From contig NZ_LGQW01000015.1 of NCBI RefSeq assembly GCF_003116035.1, forward strand, positions 2,656,338 through 2,720,337: a stretch of 64,000 nucleotides of DNA, in the 5' to 3' direction. Origin of the DNA: Azospirillum sp. TSH64 (GTDB lineage: Bacteria; Pseudomonadota; Alphaproteobacteria; Azospirillales; Azospirillaceae). The notes beneath the pieces are model-generated. The model did not search any database. It saw nothing but the letters and a program-made list of their open reading frames with translations, and was not told the DNA's origin. Shown piece by piece: positions 8,378 through 17,209 of this stretch. The stretch's first letter is position 1; every line of letters begins with the position of its first letter. Both the position numbers and the translations under genes were made by a program.

Positions 8378-9157
8378 TCAACCCTTGGCACGGGCGGCGT
8401 CGGTCAGCCGCTTCATGTCGTCCAGCTTGATGGCGCCCGGCACCAGCTCGTCACCGAAGACGAAGGCGGGGGTGCCGCGGATGCTCAGCTTCTCGGCCAG
8501 CGCCTGGTTGGCGGCGATCACCTTCAGCACGTCCGGCGATTCCATGTCCTTCTTCAGCCGGTCGGTGTCGAGCCCGACCGACTTGGCCAGCCGCATGATG
8601 ACCGCCTCGTCCAGCTGGCCGCGCTGGGCCATCAGGGCATTGTGGAATTCGACATATTTGCCCTGCCCACGGGAGGCGAGCGCCGCCTTGGAGGCGACCA
8701 GGGACGCCGGCCCCAGGATCGGGAATTCCTTCAGCACGAAGCGCAGCTTGGGATCGCCCTTGATCAGCGACTGGGTGTCGGCCTGCACCGCCTTGCAGTA
8801 GCCGCACTGGTAATCGAAGAACTCCACGACCGTGACGTCGCCCTGCGGGTTGCCGATGACCGGATCGGCGGGGTTGCGGAGCAGTTCCTGCTTGTTCTCG
8901 GTCAGCGCCTTGCGGGCCTGTTCGGCCTCCGCCGTCTTCTGGCGCTCCTGCATGGCGTCGACGGCCTGCAGGATCACCTCCGGATGCTCCATCAGGTAGT
9001 CGCGGACGATCTTCTCGATGGCGGCCTTCTGGTTGCCGTCGAAGCTCGCCGATTGCGCATGGGCCGGAGCGACGGCGGTCAGCGCCAGCGCCGCGACGGG
9101 CAGGGCGAGCAGGGCGGAACGCAGGAACGGCAGGGCGGGGCGCATAAGGCGGCGCAT
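8378..9157 (-). CDS. periplasmic DsbA-family thiol:disulfide oxidoreductase
   Basis: A 259-residue secreted thioredoxin-fold protein. A signal peptide (ALLALPVAALALTAVAPAHA) precedes a helical N-terminal domain (about residues 38-80, with IVRDYLMEHPEVIL) of the ScsC/Com1 type. The thioredoxin domain has VEFFDYQCGYC as its CxxC active site, and the cis-Pro loop RGTPAFVFGD. Proteins of this build oxidise or isomerise disulfides; the ScsC N-terminal segment can trimerise to give isomerase activity. The ATG at 9157 is chosen as the start of the signal peptide. It lies upstream of, and is probably co-transcribed with, the HAD hydrolase. Confidence 0.9.
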   Translation of the reverse strand: MRRLMRPALPFLRSALLALPVAALALTAVAPAHAQSASFDGNQKAAIEKIVRDYLMEHPEVILQAVDAMQERQKTAEAEQARKALTENKQELLRNPADPVIGNPQGDVTVVEFFDYQCGYCKAVQADTQSLIKGDPKLRFVLKEFPILGPASLVASKAALASRGQGKYVEFHNALMAQRGQLDEAVIMRLAKSVGLDTDRLKKDMESPDVLKVIAANQALAEKLSIRGTPAFVFGDELVPGAIKLDDMKRLTDAARAKG

Positions 9158-9286
9158 GGGGGCGGTCTCCGAAACGCGAAGGACATTGGGCCGAAGGCCG
9201 CCCACACTGGACCGACAATCCGGCCCGGACAAGCGCAAAACGCCTGCCCGAACCTCACGTTTCAGCGAGCGGTCAGTCTTCAGCCG

Positions 9287-10717
9287 TCAGCGGGCGCGCA
9301 GCAGTTCGCCCACCGACAGCAGCGCCATCTCGTCCCCGTCCGCCTTGCCGATGGTCCGGCCGGTGGAATAGGGCAGGTTGTTGTCGTTGACAACGACGAT
9401 GTGGTCGGCATCGACGATGTTCACCCCCTCCGGCCCGAGATGGGGCATGACGAAGCGGCCTTCCGGCGCCTGGCCGGCGCGGGCCTTGTGGTCGGGGTCA
9501 GCAATGTCGGTCAGGTCGATGTAGCCGACCTTGCGGACGAAGCCGTCGGCATCCGCCCCGGCGATGTCGATCTTGTAGATGCGCTTGAAGGCGGCCGGCG
9601 CGTTGAAGCAGTCCGACTTGACTTCGCCCTGGCAGGCCTGGGTCTTCGCCCCTTCGGTGGTGTCGTCACGCTCGATCACCAGGGCGCTGCCGGCGTCGAT
9701 CATCGCCATGTCGGCGACGACGTTGGCGTTGTCCTCCAGCCTGTACTTCCACGACTTGCCGGTGTACGTGCGGCTGGCGACGTCAAACTCCAGGACGCGG
9801 GTGTACGCTCGGCCGTCCTTGCTCTCGAAGGCATTGGCGGCGGCATTCCACAGCGGGCCTTCCAGCGACGGGTACAGCGTCTTGCCGTCCGGCGACACGC
9901 CCATCGGCTCGAACCCGCGGGAGCGGCGGACCTCGAAGCTGACGGTGCCCGGCACCGCCGGCAGGCCATTGTTGCGGTAATGGTCGGGCGAGCGCGCCGG
10001 CTTGCCGTCGATCACCGTCTCATGCACCGCGATCACCACGCCGTCCCGGCTCAGCTCCAGGATATAGGGGCCGAACTCGTCGCCGATGAACAGGCGGTCG
10101 TTCTGGACCACCAGCGATTCCGGATCGAAATCGGCACCGGTCAGGTAGCGGCTGCCGGTGTTCTCGTTGACGATGGCGAAGGGGACCTTGCGGTCGGGAT
10201 CGCGCAGGAAGGTCGTTTCCAGCCACTGCATGGCGCCGCTCTGCCAGTCCGGCTTGACGCGGTGGACCATCAGCAGCGCATCGACCGAGTTCACCTTGCT
10301 GCCGAAGCCGTTGTCGGTCAGCGCCAGGAACTCGCCATTCGGTTGTGGCACGACGGCGGAGAAGCCCTGGACCGCCTGGCCTGCGACCGGCAGCAGGATT
10401 TCCGTCTCTCGCGGAGCCTTCGGGTCGGCGGCGAAGGATGTGGCGCGGATGGTGCCCACGGCATCGACGCGCTTGCGGTCGGCATTGGTGAACTTGCCGG
10501 CGGTGGCGAACAGCGGACCGGCATCGGCCGGCGCCTGCACCAGCGTGTCGGCCGGCAACACCGCATGGCCGGCGAGCGTGGCGGGATAGCGCTTGGCCTG
10601 CTGGTCCTGCGCCTGGGCCGCGGCAACGGTCAGGCTGGCGGACATCAGGGCGACGGTGGCAAGCAGGGCGCCGCGCCAGGACGGGAGGCGCCAGGACGGC
10701 AGGCGGACTGACGGCAT
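9287..10717 (-). CDS. secreted esterase-like activity of phytase family protein
   Basis: A 476-residue exported protein with a signal peptide ending near TVAAAQAQ. The body matches the phytase-like/esterase-like beta-propeller family (PF13449 type). Typical blocks are GFSAVVPQPNGEFLALTDNGFG, LTGADFDPESLVVQNDRLFI, GDEFGPYILEL, RGFEPMGVSPDGKTLYPSLEGPL and GPEGVNIVDADHIVVVNDNN. Acidic residues along these blades suggest metal binding. Members are annotated as phosphodiesterase-like or phytase-like, but their biochemical activity is poorly known. The upstream gap (10718-10879) holds a perfect 12-bp palindrome. Confidence 0.82.
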   Translation of the reverse strand: MPSVRLPSWRLPSWRGALLATVALMSASLTVAAAQAQDQQAKRYPATLAGHAVLPADTLVQAPADAGPLFATAGKFTNADRKRVDAVGTIRATSFAADPKAPRETEILLPVAGQAVQGFSAVVPQPNGEFLALTDNGFGSKVNSVDALLMVHRVKPDWQSGAMQWLETTFLRDPDRKVPFAIVNENTGSRYLTGADFDPESLVVQNDRLFIGDEFGPYILELSRDGVVIAVHETVIDGKPARSPDHYRNNGLPAVPGTVSFEVRRSRGFEPMGVSPDGKTLYPSLEGPLWNAAANAFESKDGRAYTRVLEFDVASRTYTGKSWKYRLEDNANVVADMAMIDAGSALVIERDDTTEGAKTQACQGEVKSDCFNAPAAFKRIYKIDIAGADADGFVRKVGYIDLTDIADPDHKARAGQAPEGRFVMPHLGPEGVNIVDADHIVVVNDNNLPYSTGRTIGKADGDEMALLSVGELLRAR

Positions 10718-10846
10718 GCGGTGTACTCCGTGGACGGAACCGCGCGCCCTGTTTCACTCAGGCGCGCTCGATGTCCGCGGAATAGCAAGCGGCGATGACG
10801 TGGCCGGGACGGTTCAATGACTGTTGCGTTACTGGAAGGACGCTTT

Positions 10847-10858
10847 GGTCATATGACC
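10847..10858. promoter_or_regulatory. 12-bp perfect palindrome GGTCATATGACC
   Basis: It is located 130 bp upstream of the phytase-like gene start and just past the stop of the M48 protease gene. It could be an operator for a dimeric regulator, but only one copy is seen, and a 12-bp palindrome can arise by chance. Confidence 0.2.
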
Positions 10859-10879
10859 CGCACGTTGTCGACACTCCCG

Positions 10880-12256
10880 TCAGCGCTCCGGCTTGTCGGC
10901 CCCGCCGGTCTGGCCGCGGATGTCCTGGGCGCGCAGCCAGCCGGGCGATCCGGCAGGCAGCATCCTTTCCGCCCGCTCTGCCTGGGCCTTGGCCATCGGC
11001 ATGTCGCCTCTGGCCAGCGCCTCTTCCGCCGTGGCGTAGGCGACCATGCCGTCGTTCTTCTTCATGCTCCAGGCCTGGGCGGTCAGCCGCCACAGGAAGG
11101 CTGACTGCGCCTTGCCCTTGGACGCGATCTGCAAATTCTTCAGCGCCTCGTCGGCCAGACGGGGGTCATGCTGTTCCAGCAGGGCATGGGCGAGGGAGAC
11201 CCGGATCGTTCCGGCATCGGAACCGGCCATCTCCACGGCCTTCCGATAGGGGGCCACCGCATCCGGCGCCCGGCCGGTCTGCAGCATCAAATCGCCCTTC
11301 ATCTCGTAGAGATAGGGATTCTTCGGTTCGTCGGCGATCAGCCCGTCGACCAGCGGCGTCGCCTGCTTGACATCGCCCTGGCGGAAATAAGCATAGGCGC
11401 GACCGTAGCGGGCGGCCGGCGACGGATCGTTCACCTTGTAGCGGACCAGGGCGCCGCGCGGGTCGAGATAGCCGTAAAGCTTGGCCTGGACGCGCCGCAG
11501 GTCGGCCTCCGTCGCCGATGGCAGCTGGGCATTGCTGTAGCGGGAGCGGGCGACGAAGGCCTTCACCGCGTCGATGCGCTCGCGCGTCAGCGGGTGGGTC
11601 AGGCGATAGCCGGCGTCGCGGTCGTTCATCAGCGGGTCGTTGACGCCCAGCTTCTCAAGGAAGGTCTCCATGCCCTTTGCGGAGATGCCCGACTGTTCCA
11701 GGAAGGACAGGCCGGCCTGATCGGCCGACGCCTCCTGCGTGCGGGAGAAGGACAGGTAGTTCCGCTCCGCCAGATGCTGGCCCAGCATGACGCCGGCCGC
11801 ACCGGCACCGGCATTCCGCGAGGCCAAGCCGCCGGCGATGCCGAGACCCATGCCGAGCAGCGAGGCGAGGAAGGCGTTGTCCATCGCCTCCGCCCCGCGG
11901 ACCAGATGGCCGCCGGAGATGTGGCCGGTTTCATGCGCGATGACGCCCAGCAACTGGTCGGCGTTGTCGACGTCCAGCAGCAGCCCGGTGTGGATGAAGA
12001 TGTTCTGTCCGCCAGCGACGAAGGCGTTCACCGTCGGATCGTTGATCAACAGAATCTGCACCGAGTCCGGGTCGATGCCGGCCGCCTGGAAGATTGGCCG
12101 GGCCATCTTGCGGATGATATGGTCCGTCTCGGCGTCGCTGAGGATTTGCATCTCGGAGCGGCGCTGCGCGCTCGCCGGTGGCGCTCCCCACACCAGCGAC
12201 ATCAGACATACGGACATGATGGCGACGACCGAAACCAGCCTGCTGGGCTTGCGCAC
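10880..12256 (-). CDS. M48 family metalloprotease with TPR repeats (BepA/YfgC-like)
   Basis: A 458-residue periplasmic zinc protease. The signal peptide covers about residues 1-30. The zinc site is LLGVIAHETGHISGGHL (HExxH near residue 117), with the third ligand in the Glu of TQEASADQAGLSFLEQSG. The C-terminal half consists of TPR-like helices (ARYGRAYAYFRQGDVKQA, PYLYEMKGDLMLQTGRAPDA). BepA in E. coli aids or degrades stalled LptD and BAM clients at the outer membrane, and this domain order is the same. GTG at 12256 is chosen: it directly follows GGAGG with 8-nt spacing, and the 52 upstream in-frame codons are not signal-like. Confidence 0.88.
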   Translation of the reverse strand: MRKPSRLVSVVAIMSVCLMSLVWGAPPASAQRRSEMQILSDAETDHIIRKMARPIFQAAGIDPDSVQILLINDPTVNAFVAGGQNIFIHTGLLLDVDNADQLLGVIAHETGHISGGHLVRGAEAMDNAFLASLLGMGLGIAGGLASRNAGAGAAGVMLGQHLAERNYLSFSRTQEASADQAGLSFLEQSGISAKGMETFLEKLGVNDPLMNDRDAGYRLTHPLTRERIDAVKAFVARSRYSNAQLPSATEADLRRVQAKLYGYLDPRGALVRYKVNDPSPAARYGRAYAYFRQGDVKQATPLVDGLIADEPKNPYLYEMKGDLMLQTGRAPDAVAPYRKAVEMAGSDAGTIRVSLAHALLEQHDPRLADEALKNLQIASKGKAQSAFLWRLTAQAWSMKKNDGMVAYATAEEALARGDMPMAKAQAERAERMLPAGSPGWLRAQDIRGQTGGADKPER

Positions 12257-12323
12257 CGTGACGACCTCCGGCTTGGAACAGCGGACTCCCCCGCACGACC
12301 GGCGGAGCCCGCGACACACTCGC

Positions 12324-13643
12324 TTGCAAATCTGGCAACGGTTGGGCGCGGTTGCCATAGCTGCATCACTGCTGACAGGCTGCGTCAACACCAAGTTCAA
12401 GACCGATGCCACGGTGCAGAGCTTCGTCGTCGCCGACGAGCCCTATGCCGCCGGCGTCGGTCGTGACGTCATTGCCCAGGGCGGCAAGGCCGGCGACGCG
12501 GTCGCGGCGATGGCCCTGGCGATGACTGCCAGCCTGCCGTCGCGCGTCGGGCTGGCCGGCGGCGGCGTCTGCGTGCTGTTCGACGCTGCCTCGAAAAAGG
12601 CCCGCACCATCGATTTCCTGCCGCGCCCGGCCGGTGCCGGCGGTGTCGCCATGCCGGCGATGGCGCGCGGCCTCTTCGCCGTCCAGGCGGCGGCCGGCGT
12701 AATGCGCTGGGAGCAGGTCGTCGCCCCGGCCGAACAGCTGGCCCAGTTCTCCCCCGGTCTCAGCCGCGCGCTGGTGCAGGATCTCGGCAGCTTCGGCGGG
12801 CGGCTGGCGCCCGACTCGGACACGAGGCGGCGCTTCCTCGGCGGCGGCACTCCGGCGGTTGGCGCCGTGGTCGGCCAGCCGGAGCTGGCGGCAACCCTGT
12901 CGGTCCTGCGCCGCCAGGGGGTGGGTGCCTTCTACAACGGGCCGCTCGCCGCGACGGTGGCCCAGGGCACCGGCATCGACCCGGCGCAGCTGCGGGCCTA
13001 CCAGCCGCGCGTCGGCGGCACGCTGACCGTGCCCTTCGACATTTCCGACCTGCATGTTCCCGACCTGAACGAGCCCGAGTCCGGCGCCGCCCTGGTCCAG
13101 GCCTGGAAGGCTGTCGCCTCTCTGCCGCCGGCCGAGCGCGCCACGCGTGCCGCGCAGCTGCTGGGCGCCACCGGCAAGGGGCCGACCGCTGCCGGGGCCG
13201 GCGTGATGGTGATCGATCCCGACGAGAACGGTGCGGCCTGTGCCTTTACACAGGGGGCGCCCTTCGGCACCGGCCGCGGCATTGCCGGAACCGGCATGCT
13301 GGTGGCCCAGGACGTGGACCGCGGCGGCTTCGGCGCGCCGGCCCTGATCGCCAACTCCATCATTGGCCGCACCCTGTTCGCCGGGGTCGGCACCGCCAAC
13401 GGCGACGACGGCCCGGCGGCTGGTCCGGCGGCTCTGCTGTCGGTTGCCCTTCCCGCCGGCCTGGAGGACAAGTCCACCGCCGCCCAGATCCAGGCGGCCC
13501 GTCCGCAATCCATCCCCGGACGCGCCAGCTTCGTCGGCTGCCGGGTTTCGGTGGAGGATGGGATCCGCTATTGCCAGGCGGCGAACGATCCGCGTGCCGG
13601 CAGCCTCGCGTTGACGGTGGAAAGCGAGCGCAAGCGGGACTGA
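12324..13643 (+). CDS. gamma-glutamyltransferase-like lipoprotein lacking the nucleophile motif
   Basis: A 439-residue protein with the layout of gamma-glutamyltranspeptidase: VVADEPYAAGVGRDVIAQGG and GDAVAAMALAMTASLP at the N-terminus, and GIGRGIA-like and PALIANSIIGRTLF blocks near the end. A lipobox (ASLLTGC, Cys about residue 21) suggests a lipoprotein. The usual autocleavage site TTHxSVVD aligns with AAGAGVMVIDPDENG, with no Thr at the cleavage point, so ordinary GGT catalysis looks impossible. TTG at 12324 is the most economical start; the frame stays open upstream through the divergent M48 gene. Its family ancestry is clear, but its present function is unknown. Confidence 0.72.
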   Translation: MQIWQRLGAVAIAASLLTGCVNTKFKTDATVQSFVVADEPYAAGVGRDVIAQGGKAGDAVAAMALAMTASLPSRVGLAGGGVCVLFDAASKKARTIDFLPRPAGAGGVAMPAMARGLFAVQAAAGVMRWEQVVAPAEQLAQFSPGLSRALVQDLGSFGGRLAPDSDTRRRFLGGGTPAVGAVVGQPELAATLSVLRRQGVGAFYNGPLAATVAQGTGIDPAQLRAYQPRVGGTLTVPFDISDLHVPDLNEPESGAALVQAWKAVASLPPAERATRAAQLLGATGKGPTAAGAGVMVIDPDENGAACAFTQGAPFGTGRGIAGTGMLVAQDVDRGGFGAPALIANSIIGRTLFAGVGTANGDDGPAAGPAALLSVALPAGLEDKSTAAQIQAARPQSIPGRASFVGCRVSVEDGIRYCQAANDPRAGSLALTVESERKRD

Positions 13644-13698
13644 GTCCCGGACAATAATGGCCCGGCCCAAGGCCGGCGACAGGTAGAGACGGACGATC

Positions 13699-14862
13699 AT
13701 GAGCAAGCAGCCCAAGGTTTCCAAGCGGGGCGCCATTCCGCCCTTTTTCGTGATGGAAGTGATGCGCGCCGCGGCCGAGCGCGAGGCCGCCGGCCTGGAG
13801 GTCCTGCACATGGAGGTGGGGCAGCCGTCCAGCGGCGCGCCGAAGGGCGTGGTGCAGGCGGCGGCCAGCGCGGTGGTCGGCAGCGATCCGCTGGGCTACA
13901 CCGGGGCGCTCGGTATCCCGCCGCTGCGCGCCGCCATCGCCAAATGGCACAGGGACCGCTACGGCGTCGAGGTGCCTGAAGGCCGGGTGGTCGTCACCAC
14001 CGGGTCATCGGGTGCGTTCCAGCTGGGCTTTCTCGCCGCCTTCGATCCGGGCGACCGGGTGGCGATGGCATCGCCCAGCTATCCGGCCTACCGCCACACC
14101 CTGACCGCGGCCGGCGTGATTCCTGTCGAGCTGCCGACCGGGCCGGAACATCGCTTCCAGCCGACCATCGAATTGCTTGAGGCGCTCGACGAGCCGGTGC
14201 AGGGGCTGATCGTCGCCAGCCCGGCCAACCCGACCGGCACGATGCTGAGCCGGGAGGAACTGACCGCCCTGTCCGACTGGTGCCGCGCCAACGGCGTGCG
14301 CATGGTGTCGGACGAGATCTACCACGGCCTGACCTATGGCACCGACGCGGTCACCGCGGCCGAGGTCAACGATCAGGCTCTGGTGGTCAACAGCTTCTCC
14401 AAGTATTTCTCGATGACCGGCTGGCGTCTGGGCTGGATGATCGTTCCCGACGACCTGCTGCGCTCCGTCGAATGTCTGGCGCAGAACCTGTTCATCTCGG
14501 CGCCGACGTTGAGCCAGGTCTCGGCGGTCGCCGCCTTCGACTGCACGGAAGAGCTGGACGGCCACGTCGCCCGCTATGCCCGCAACCGCGCGCTGCTGCT
14601 GGAGGAACTGCCGAAGGCGGGCTTCACCAAGATGGCCCCGGCCGACGGCGCCTTCTACATCTATGCCGACGTGTCGGACATGACCGACGACAGCGAGGCG
14701 CTGGCGAAGCAGATCCTGGAAGAGACGGGCATCGCCTGCACCCCCGGCATCGATTTCGACACCGCCCGTGGCCGCCGTTTCCTGCGCTTCAGCTTCGCCG
14801 GCTCGGAAGCAACCATCGCCGAGGCGGCGCGGCGGCTGATCGCCTGGCGGGGCGGGAAGTAG
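13699..14862 (+). CDS. PLP-dependent class I/II aminotransferase
   Basis: A 387-residue fold-type I aminotransferase. Motifs include LGYTGALGIPPLRAAIA, the cofactor-binding ASPANPTGTMLS, VSDEIYHGLTYG, and the Schiff-base lysine in NSFSKYFSMTGWRLGWM. A C-terminal arginine that would bind the substrate carboxylate lies in RRFLRFSFAGS. The group comprises aspartate/aromatic-type transaminases; the amino donor is not clear from sequence. It is 55 bp downstream of the GGT-like lipoprotein gene, with a hairpin terminator after its stop. Confidence 0.9.
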   Translation: MSKQPKVSKRGAIPPFFVMEVMRAAAEREAAGLEVLHMEVGQPSSGAPKGVVQAAASAVVGSDPLGYTGALGIPPLRAAIAKWHRDRYGVEVPEGRVVVTTGSSGAFQLGFLAAFDPGDRVAMASPSYPAYRHTLTAAGVIPVELPTGPEHRFQPTIELLEALDEPVQGLIVASPANPTGTMLSREELTALSDWCRANGVRMVSDEIYHGLTYGTDAVTAAEVNDQALVVNSFSKYFSMTGWRLGWMIVPDDLLRSVECLAQNLFISAPTLSQVSAVAAFDCTEELDGHVARYARNRALLLEELPKAGFTKMAPADGAFYIYADVSDMTDDSEALAKQILEETGIACTPGIDFDTARGRRFLRFSFAGSEATIAEAARRLIAWRGGK

Positions 14863-14875
14863 GACGTTTTCCGGT

Positions 14876-14908
14876 GGGGGCCTTCGCTGCGGCGGCCCCC
14901 GCCTTTCC
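14876..14908. terminator. hairpin terminator between convergent genes
   Basis: GGGGGCC (14876-14882) pairs with GGCCCCC (14894-14900), followed on the plus strand by gcctttccctc. It lies between the convergent aminotransferase and SDR stops. Confidence 0.55.
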
Positions 14909-14913
14909 CTCGT

Positions 14914-15651
14914 TCAGAACAGATGCTGGCCGCCGGTGATGAAGGTCTCCGTCCCCGTCACATAGGCCGAGTCCGAGCCGCACAAGTAGAAGATCACCGC
15001 GGCGACATCCTCCGGCGTGCCCATGCGCTTCAGCGGGATGCGCGGGATCAGCACATCATATTCCGGGCCGGTCATCGCCGTTTCGATCTCGCCAGGAGCC
15101 ACCGCGTTGACGCGGACGCCGATCTCCGCGAACTCCACCGCCATTTCGCGGGTCAGGCCGGACAGCGCCGCCTTCGAGGTCGAATAGGCCGAGCCGGCGA
15201 AGGGATGCACCGAATGGCCGGCGATGGAGGTGACGTTGACGATCGCCCCTTTCCCCCGCGACAGCGGAGCGGCGAAGCCGCGGGCCAGAACCAGGGCGGC
15301 GAAGAAGTTCAGCTCGAACACCCGGTGCCAGCCCTCGATCGAGCCGTTCAGGCAGCCGAGCCGCTCCTTGATCGGCGTCTTGGGCGAGATGCCGGCGTTG
15401 TTGATCAGGGCGTGCAGCGGTGCGCCGTCCAGCGCCTTGTTCGCCTCCTCGACGAAGGCGGCGCGGCTGGCAGGGTCCGACAGGTCGGCCGGGATGTGGT
15501 GGGTCCAGTTGGGATCGCGGCGGCAATGGGCCGGCACATCCTCGCGCGAGCACGAGATCACGCGCCAGCCTTCGTTGCTGAACCGGGTGACGGTGGCGTG
15601 TCCGATACCCCGGCTGGCGCCGGTGAGAATGACGACTTTGCGGTGCGGCAT
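14914..15651 (-). CDS. SDR-family NAD(P)-dependent oxidoreductase
   Basis: A 245-residue classical short-chain dehydrogenase. The cofactor loop is LTGASRGIGHAT, followed by LINNAGISPKTPIKERLG, the catalytic Ser in VNVTSIAGHS, YSTSKAALSGLTREMA (Tyr-x-x-x-Lys) and AVAPGEIETAM. The substrate is unknown; the layout is that of 3-oxoacyl-ACP reductase/glucose dehydrogenase-like enzymes. The ATG at 15651 begins MPHRKVVILTGAS, directly at the fold start. An in-frame extension to 15795 is Arg/Pro-rich and unlikely to be translated. Confidence 0.9.
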   Translation of the reverse strand: MPHRKVVILTGASRGIGHATVTRFSNEGWRVISCSREDVPAHCRRDPNWTHHIPADLSDPASRAAFVEEANKALDGAPLHALINNAGISPKTPIKERLGCLNGSIEGWHRVFELNFFAALVLARGFAAPLSRGKGAIVNVTSIAGHSVHPFAGSAYSTSKAALSGLTREMAVEFAEIGVRVNAVAPGEIETAMTGPEYDVLIPRIPLKRMGTPEDVAAVIFYLCGSDSAYVTGTETFITGGQHLF

Positions 15652-15965
15652 GGGGGGCTGCGCTTCACGAATGATTGCGGTCGGCGGGGAAAGCGGACGC
15701 CCTGGGAACGGCCTCGGGAGTTCCGGATGGGAGGATCGAAGGCCCCTCATCCGCCGGTGGTCCACCGCCTGCGGCGATCCTACCCGCCGCCGCATCGCCT
15801 GTCATCCGCCAGTATGCCAGCTTCTCCCGACTCCCCGGTCGGCTCCGGGGGCGGCATATGGCGCGGCGGAAGGCGCGGCAGAACGACGCAATCCGCGGCC
15901 TTGTCCATTGACGTTGCGTCCGGCAGCGCCAACCTTGGCGAATCCCCGCAAGACGGAGCCAGCCC
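15652..15965. other. 314-bp intergenic region between divergent genes
   Basis: This holds the 5' regions of the leftward SDR gene and the rightward ChaN-PDZ gene. I see no small gene, strong hairpin or convincing promoter box. Confidence 0.5.
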
Positions 15966-17201
15966 TTGCCGCGCCAGCCCTTCCGTCCCCTTGCGTCCCT
16001 ATTGCGCCGTCGCCTTGCCCTGATGACCGTCACAGCGCTGTCCATGACGGCGGCGGCCGGCTGGGCTGCGGAGCCGGTGCGGGTCGCCTGCGTGCCGCCC
16101 GGCGTCTGGGCCGACAGTGCCGGTGCTGCGGTGGAGCCGGTGCCGCTGCTGCGCCGCCTTGCCGAGGCGCCTGTGGTCCTGCTGGGGGAGCAGCATGACA
16201 AGGCTGACCACCATCGCTGGCAACTGCACACCCTTGCCGGCCTTCATGCGCTGAACCCCGACCTTGCCGTGGGCATGGAGATGCTGCCGCGCCGGCTGCA
16301 ACCGGTGCTCGACCGCTGGGCAGTGGGCGAGATGACGGAGGGCGAGTTCCTGAAGACGACGGACTGGCGCACGGTCTGGGGCTTCGACCCGCAATTCTAC
16401 CTGCCGATCCTGCAATTCGCCCGCCTGCATCGGCTGCCGGTGGTGGCGCTGAATGTGGAACGGTCGCTGATCGGCCGCACCGCACGCAACGGCTGGGCCA
16501 CCGTCCCGGAGGCGGAGCGCGAGGGCGTCGGCAATCCGGCCGCCCCGACGGAGGCCTACCGCAACCGCCTGACCGAGACGCTGGCGGCGCACGATCGCTC
16601 CGAAGCCCGTTCCGCCGCACCTGCCGACGCGCCCGACAGCGCGGTCAAGCGCTTCATCGAGGCGCAAGGCGTCTGGGACCGTGCGATGGCGGAAAAGATC
16701 GCCGAGACCCGCCGCAACACCGGCCGTCTCGTGGTTGGCATCCTGGGGGAGGGGCACATCGCCCGCCGTGACGGCGTTCCGCACCAGCTGGCCGATCTCG
16801 GCATCGCCGATGCGGCCGTGCTGCTGCCTTGGGACGCCGACCGCGACTGCGGCGAGCTGGATGGCCGCATCGCCGATGCGGTGTTCGGCCTGGGGCCGGA
16901 ACGGGAGGATGCGGAGCCGCAGCGCCCCAAGCTGGGCGTGCAACTCGACCCCGGTCCGGAGGGCATCATGGTGGGGGCGGTGAGCAGCGGCAGCGTGGCC
17001 GCGGCGGCGGGCCTGCGCACCGGCGACCGCATCCTGATCGCCGCCGGCATGCCGGTGCGCGCGCCAGCCGATCTGGTCGCGGTGATCCGCCGGCAGGCGC
17101 CAGGCACCTGGCTGCCGCTGACCATCCGGCGCGACGGGGCGGAGCAGGAATTGGTGGCGAAGTTCCCGGTGGACGGGGCAGCGCACCCGCCCCAACCCTG
17201 A
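15966..17201 (+). CDS. ChaN-family (haem-binding-like) protein fused to a PDZ domain
   Basis: A 411-residue exported protein. A signal peptide (RRRLALMTVTALSMTAAAGWA) leads into a ChaN domain (about residues 55-300) with VVLLGEQHDKADHHRWQL, VGMEMLPRRLQPVLDRW and VVGILGEGHIARRDGVP. The conserved Glu/His residues of the ChaN/TraB-PrgY-like fold are present. Campylobacter ChaN is an iron-regulated, haem-binding outer-membrane lipoprotein. Residues about 318-400 are a PDZ domain (LGVQLDPGPEGIMVGAVS, AAGLRTGDRILIAAGMPV). No lipobox cysteine follows the signal. The start is TTG at 15966 after GGAG; an ATG at 16023 would shorten the signal. Confidence 0.8.
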   Translation: MPRQPFRPLASLLRRRLALMTVTALSMTAAAGWAAEPVRVACVPPGVWADSAGAAVEPVPLLRRLAEAPVVLLGEQHDKADHHRWQLHTLAGLHALNPDLAVGMEMLPRRLQPVLDRWAVGEMTEGEFLKTTDWRTVWGFDPQFYLPILQFARLHRLPVVALNVERSLIGRTARNGWATVPEAEREGVGNPAAPTEAYRNRLTETLAAHDRSEARSAAPADAPDSAVKRFIEAQGVWDRAMAEKIAETRRNTGRLVVGILGEGHIARRDGVPHQLADLGIADAAVLLPWDADRDCGELDGRIADAVFGLGPEREDAEPQRPKLGVQLDPGPEGIMVGAVSSGSVAAAAGLRTGDRILIAAGMPVRAPADLVAVIRRQAPGTWLPLTIRRDGAEQELVAKFPVDGAAHPPQP

Positions 17202-17209
17202 CCTGGCCC

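Noticed and set aside
15675..15911. Small plus-strand frame in the SDR/ChaN intergenic region
   Set aside because: There is no ribosome site or hydrophobic or motif pattern, and overlapping frames of similar length exist on both strands.
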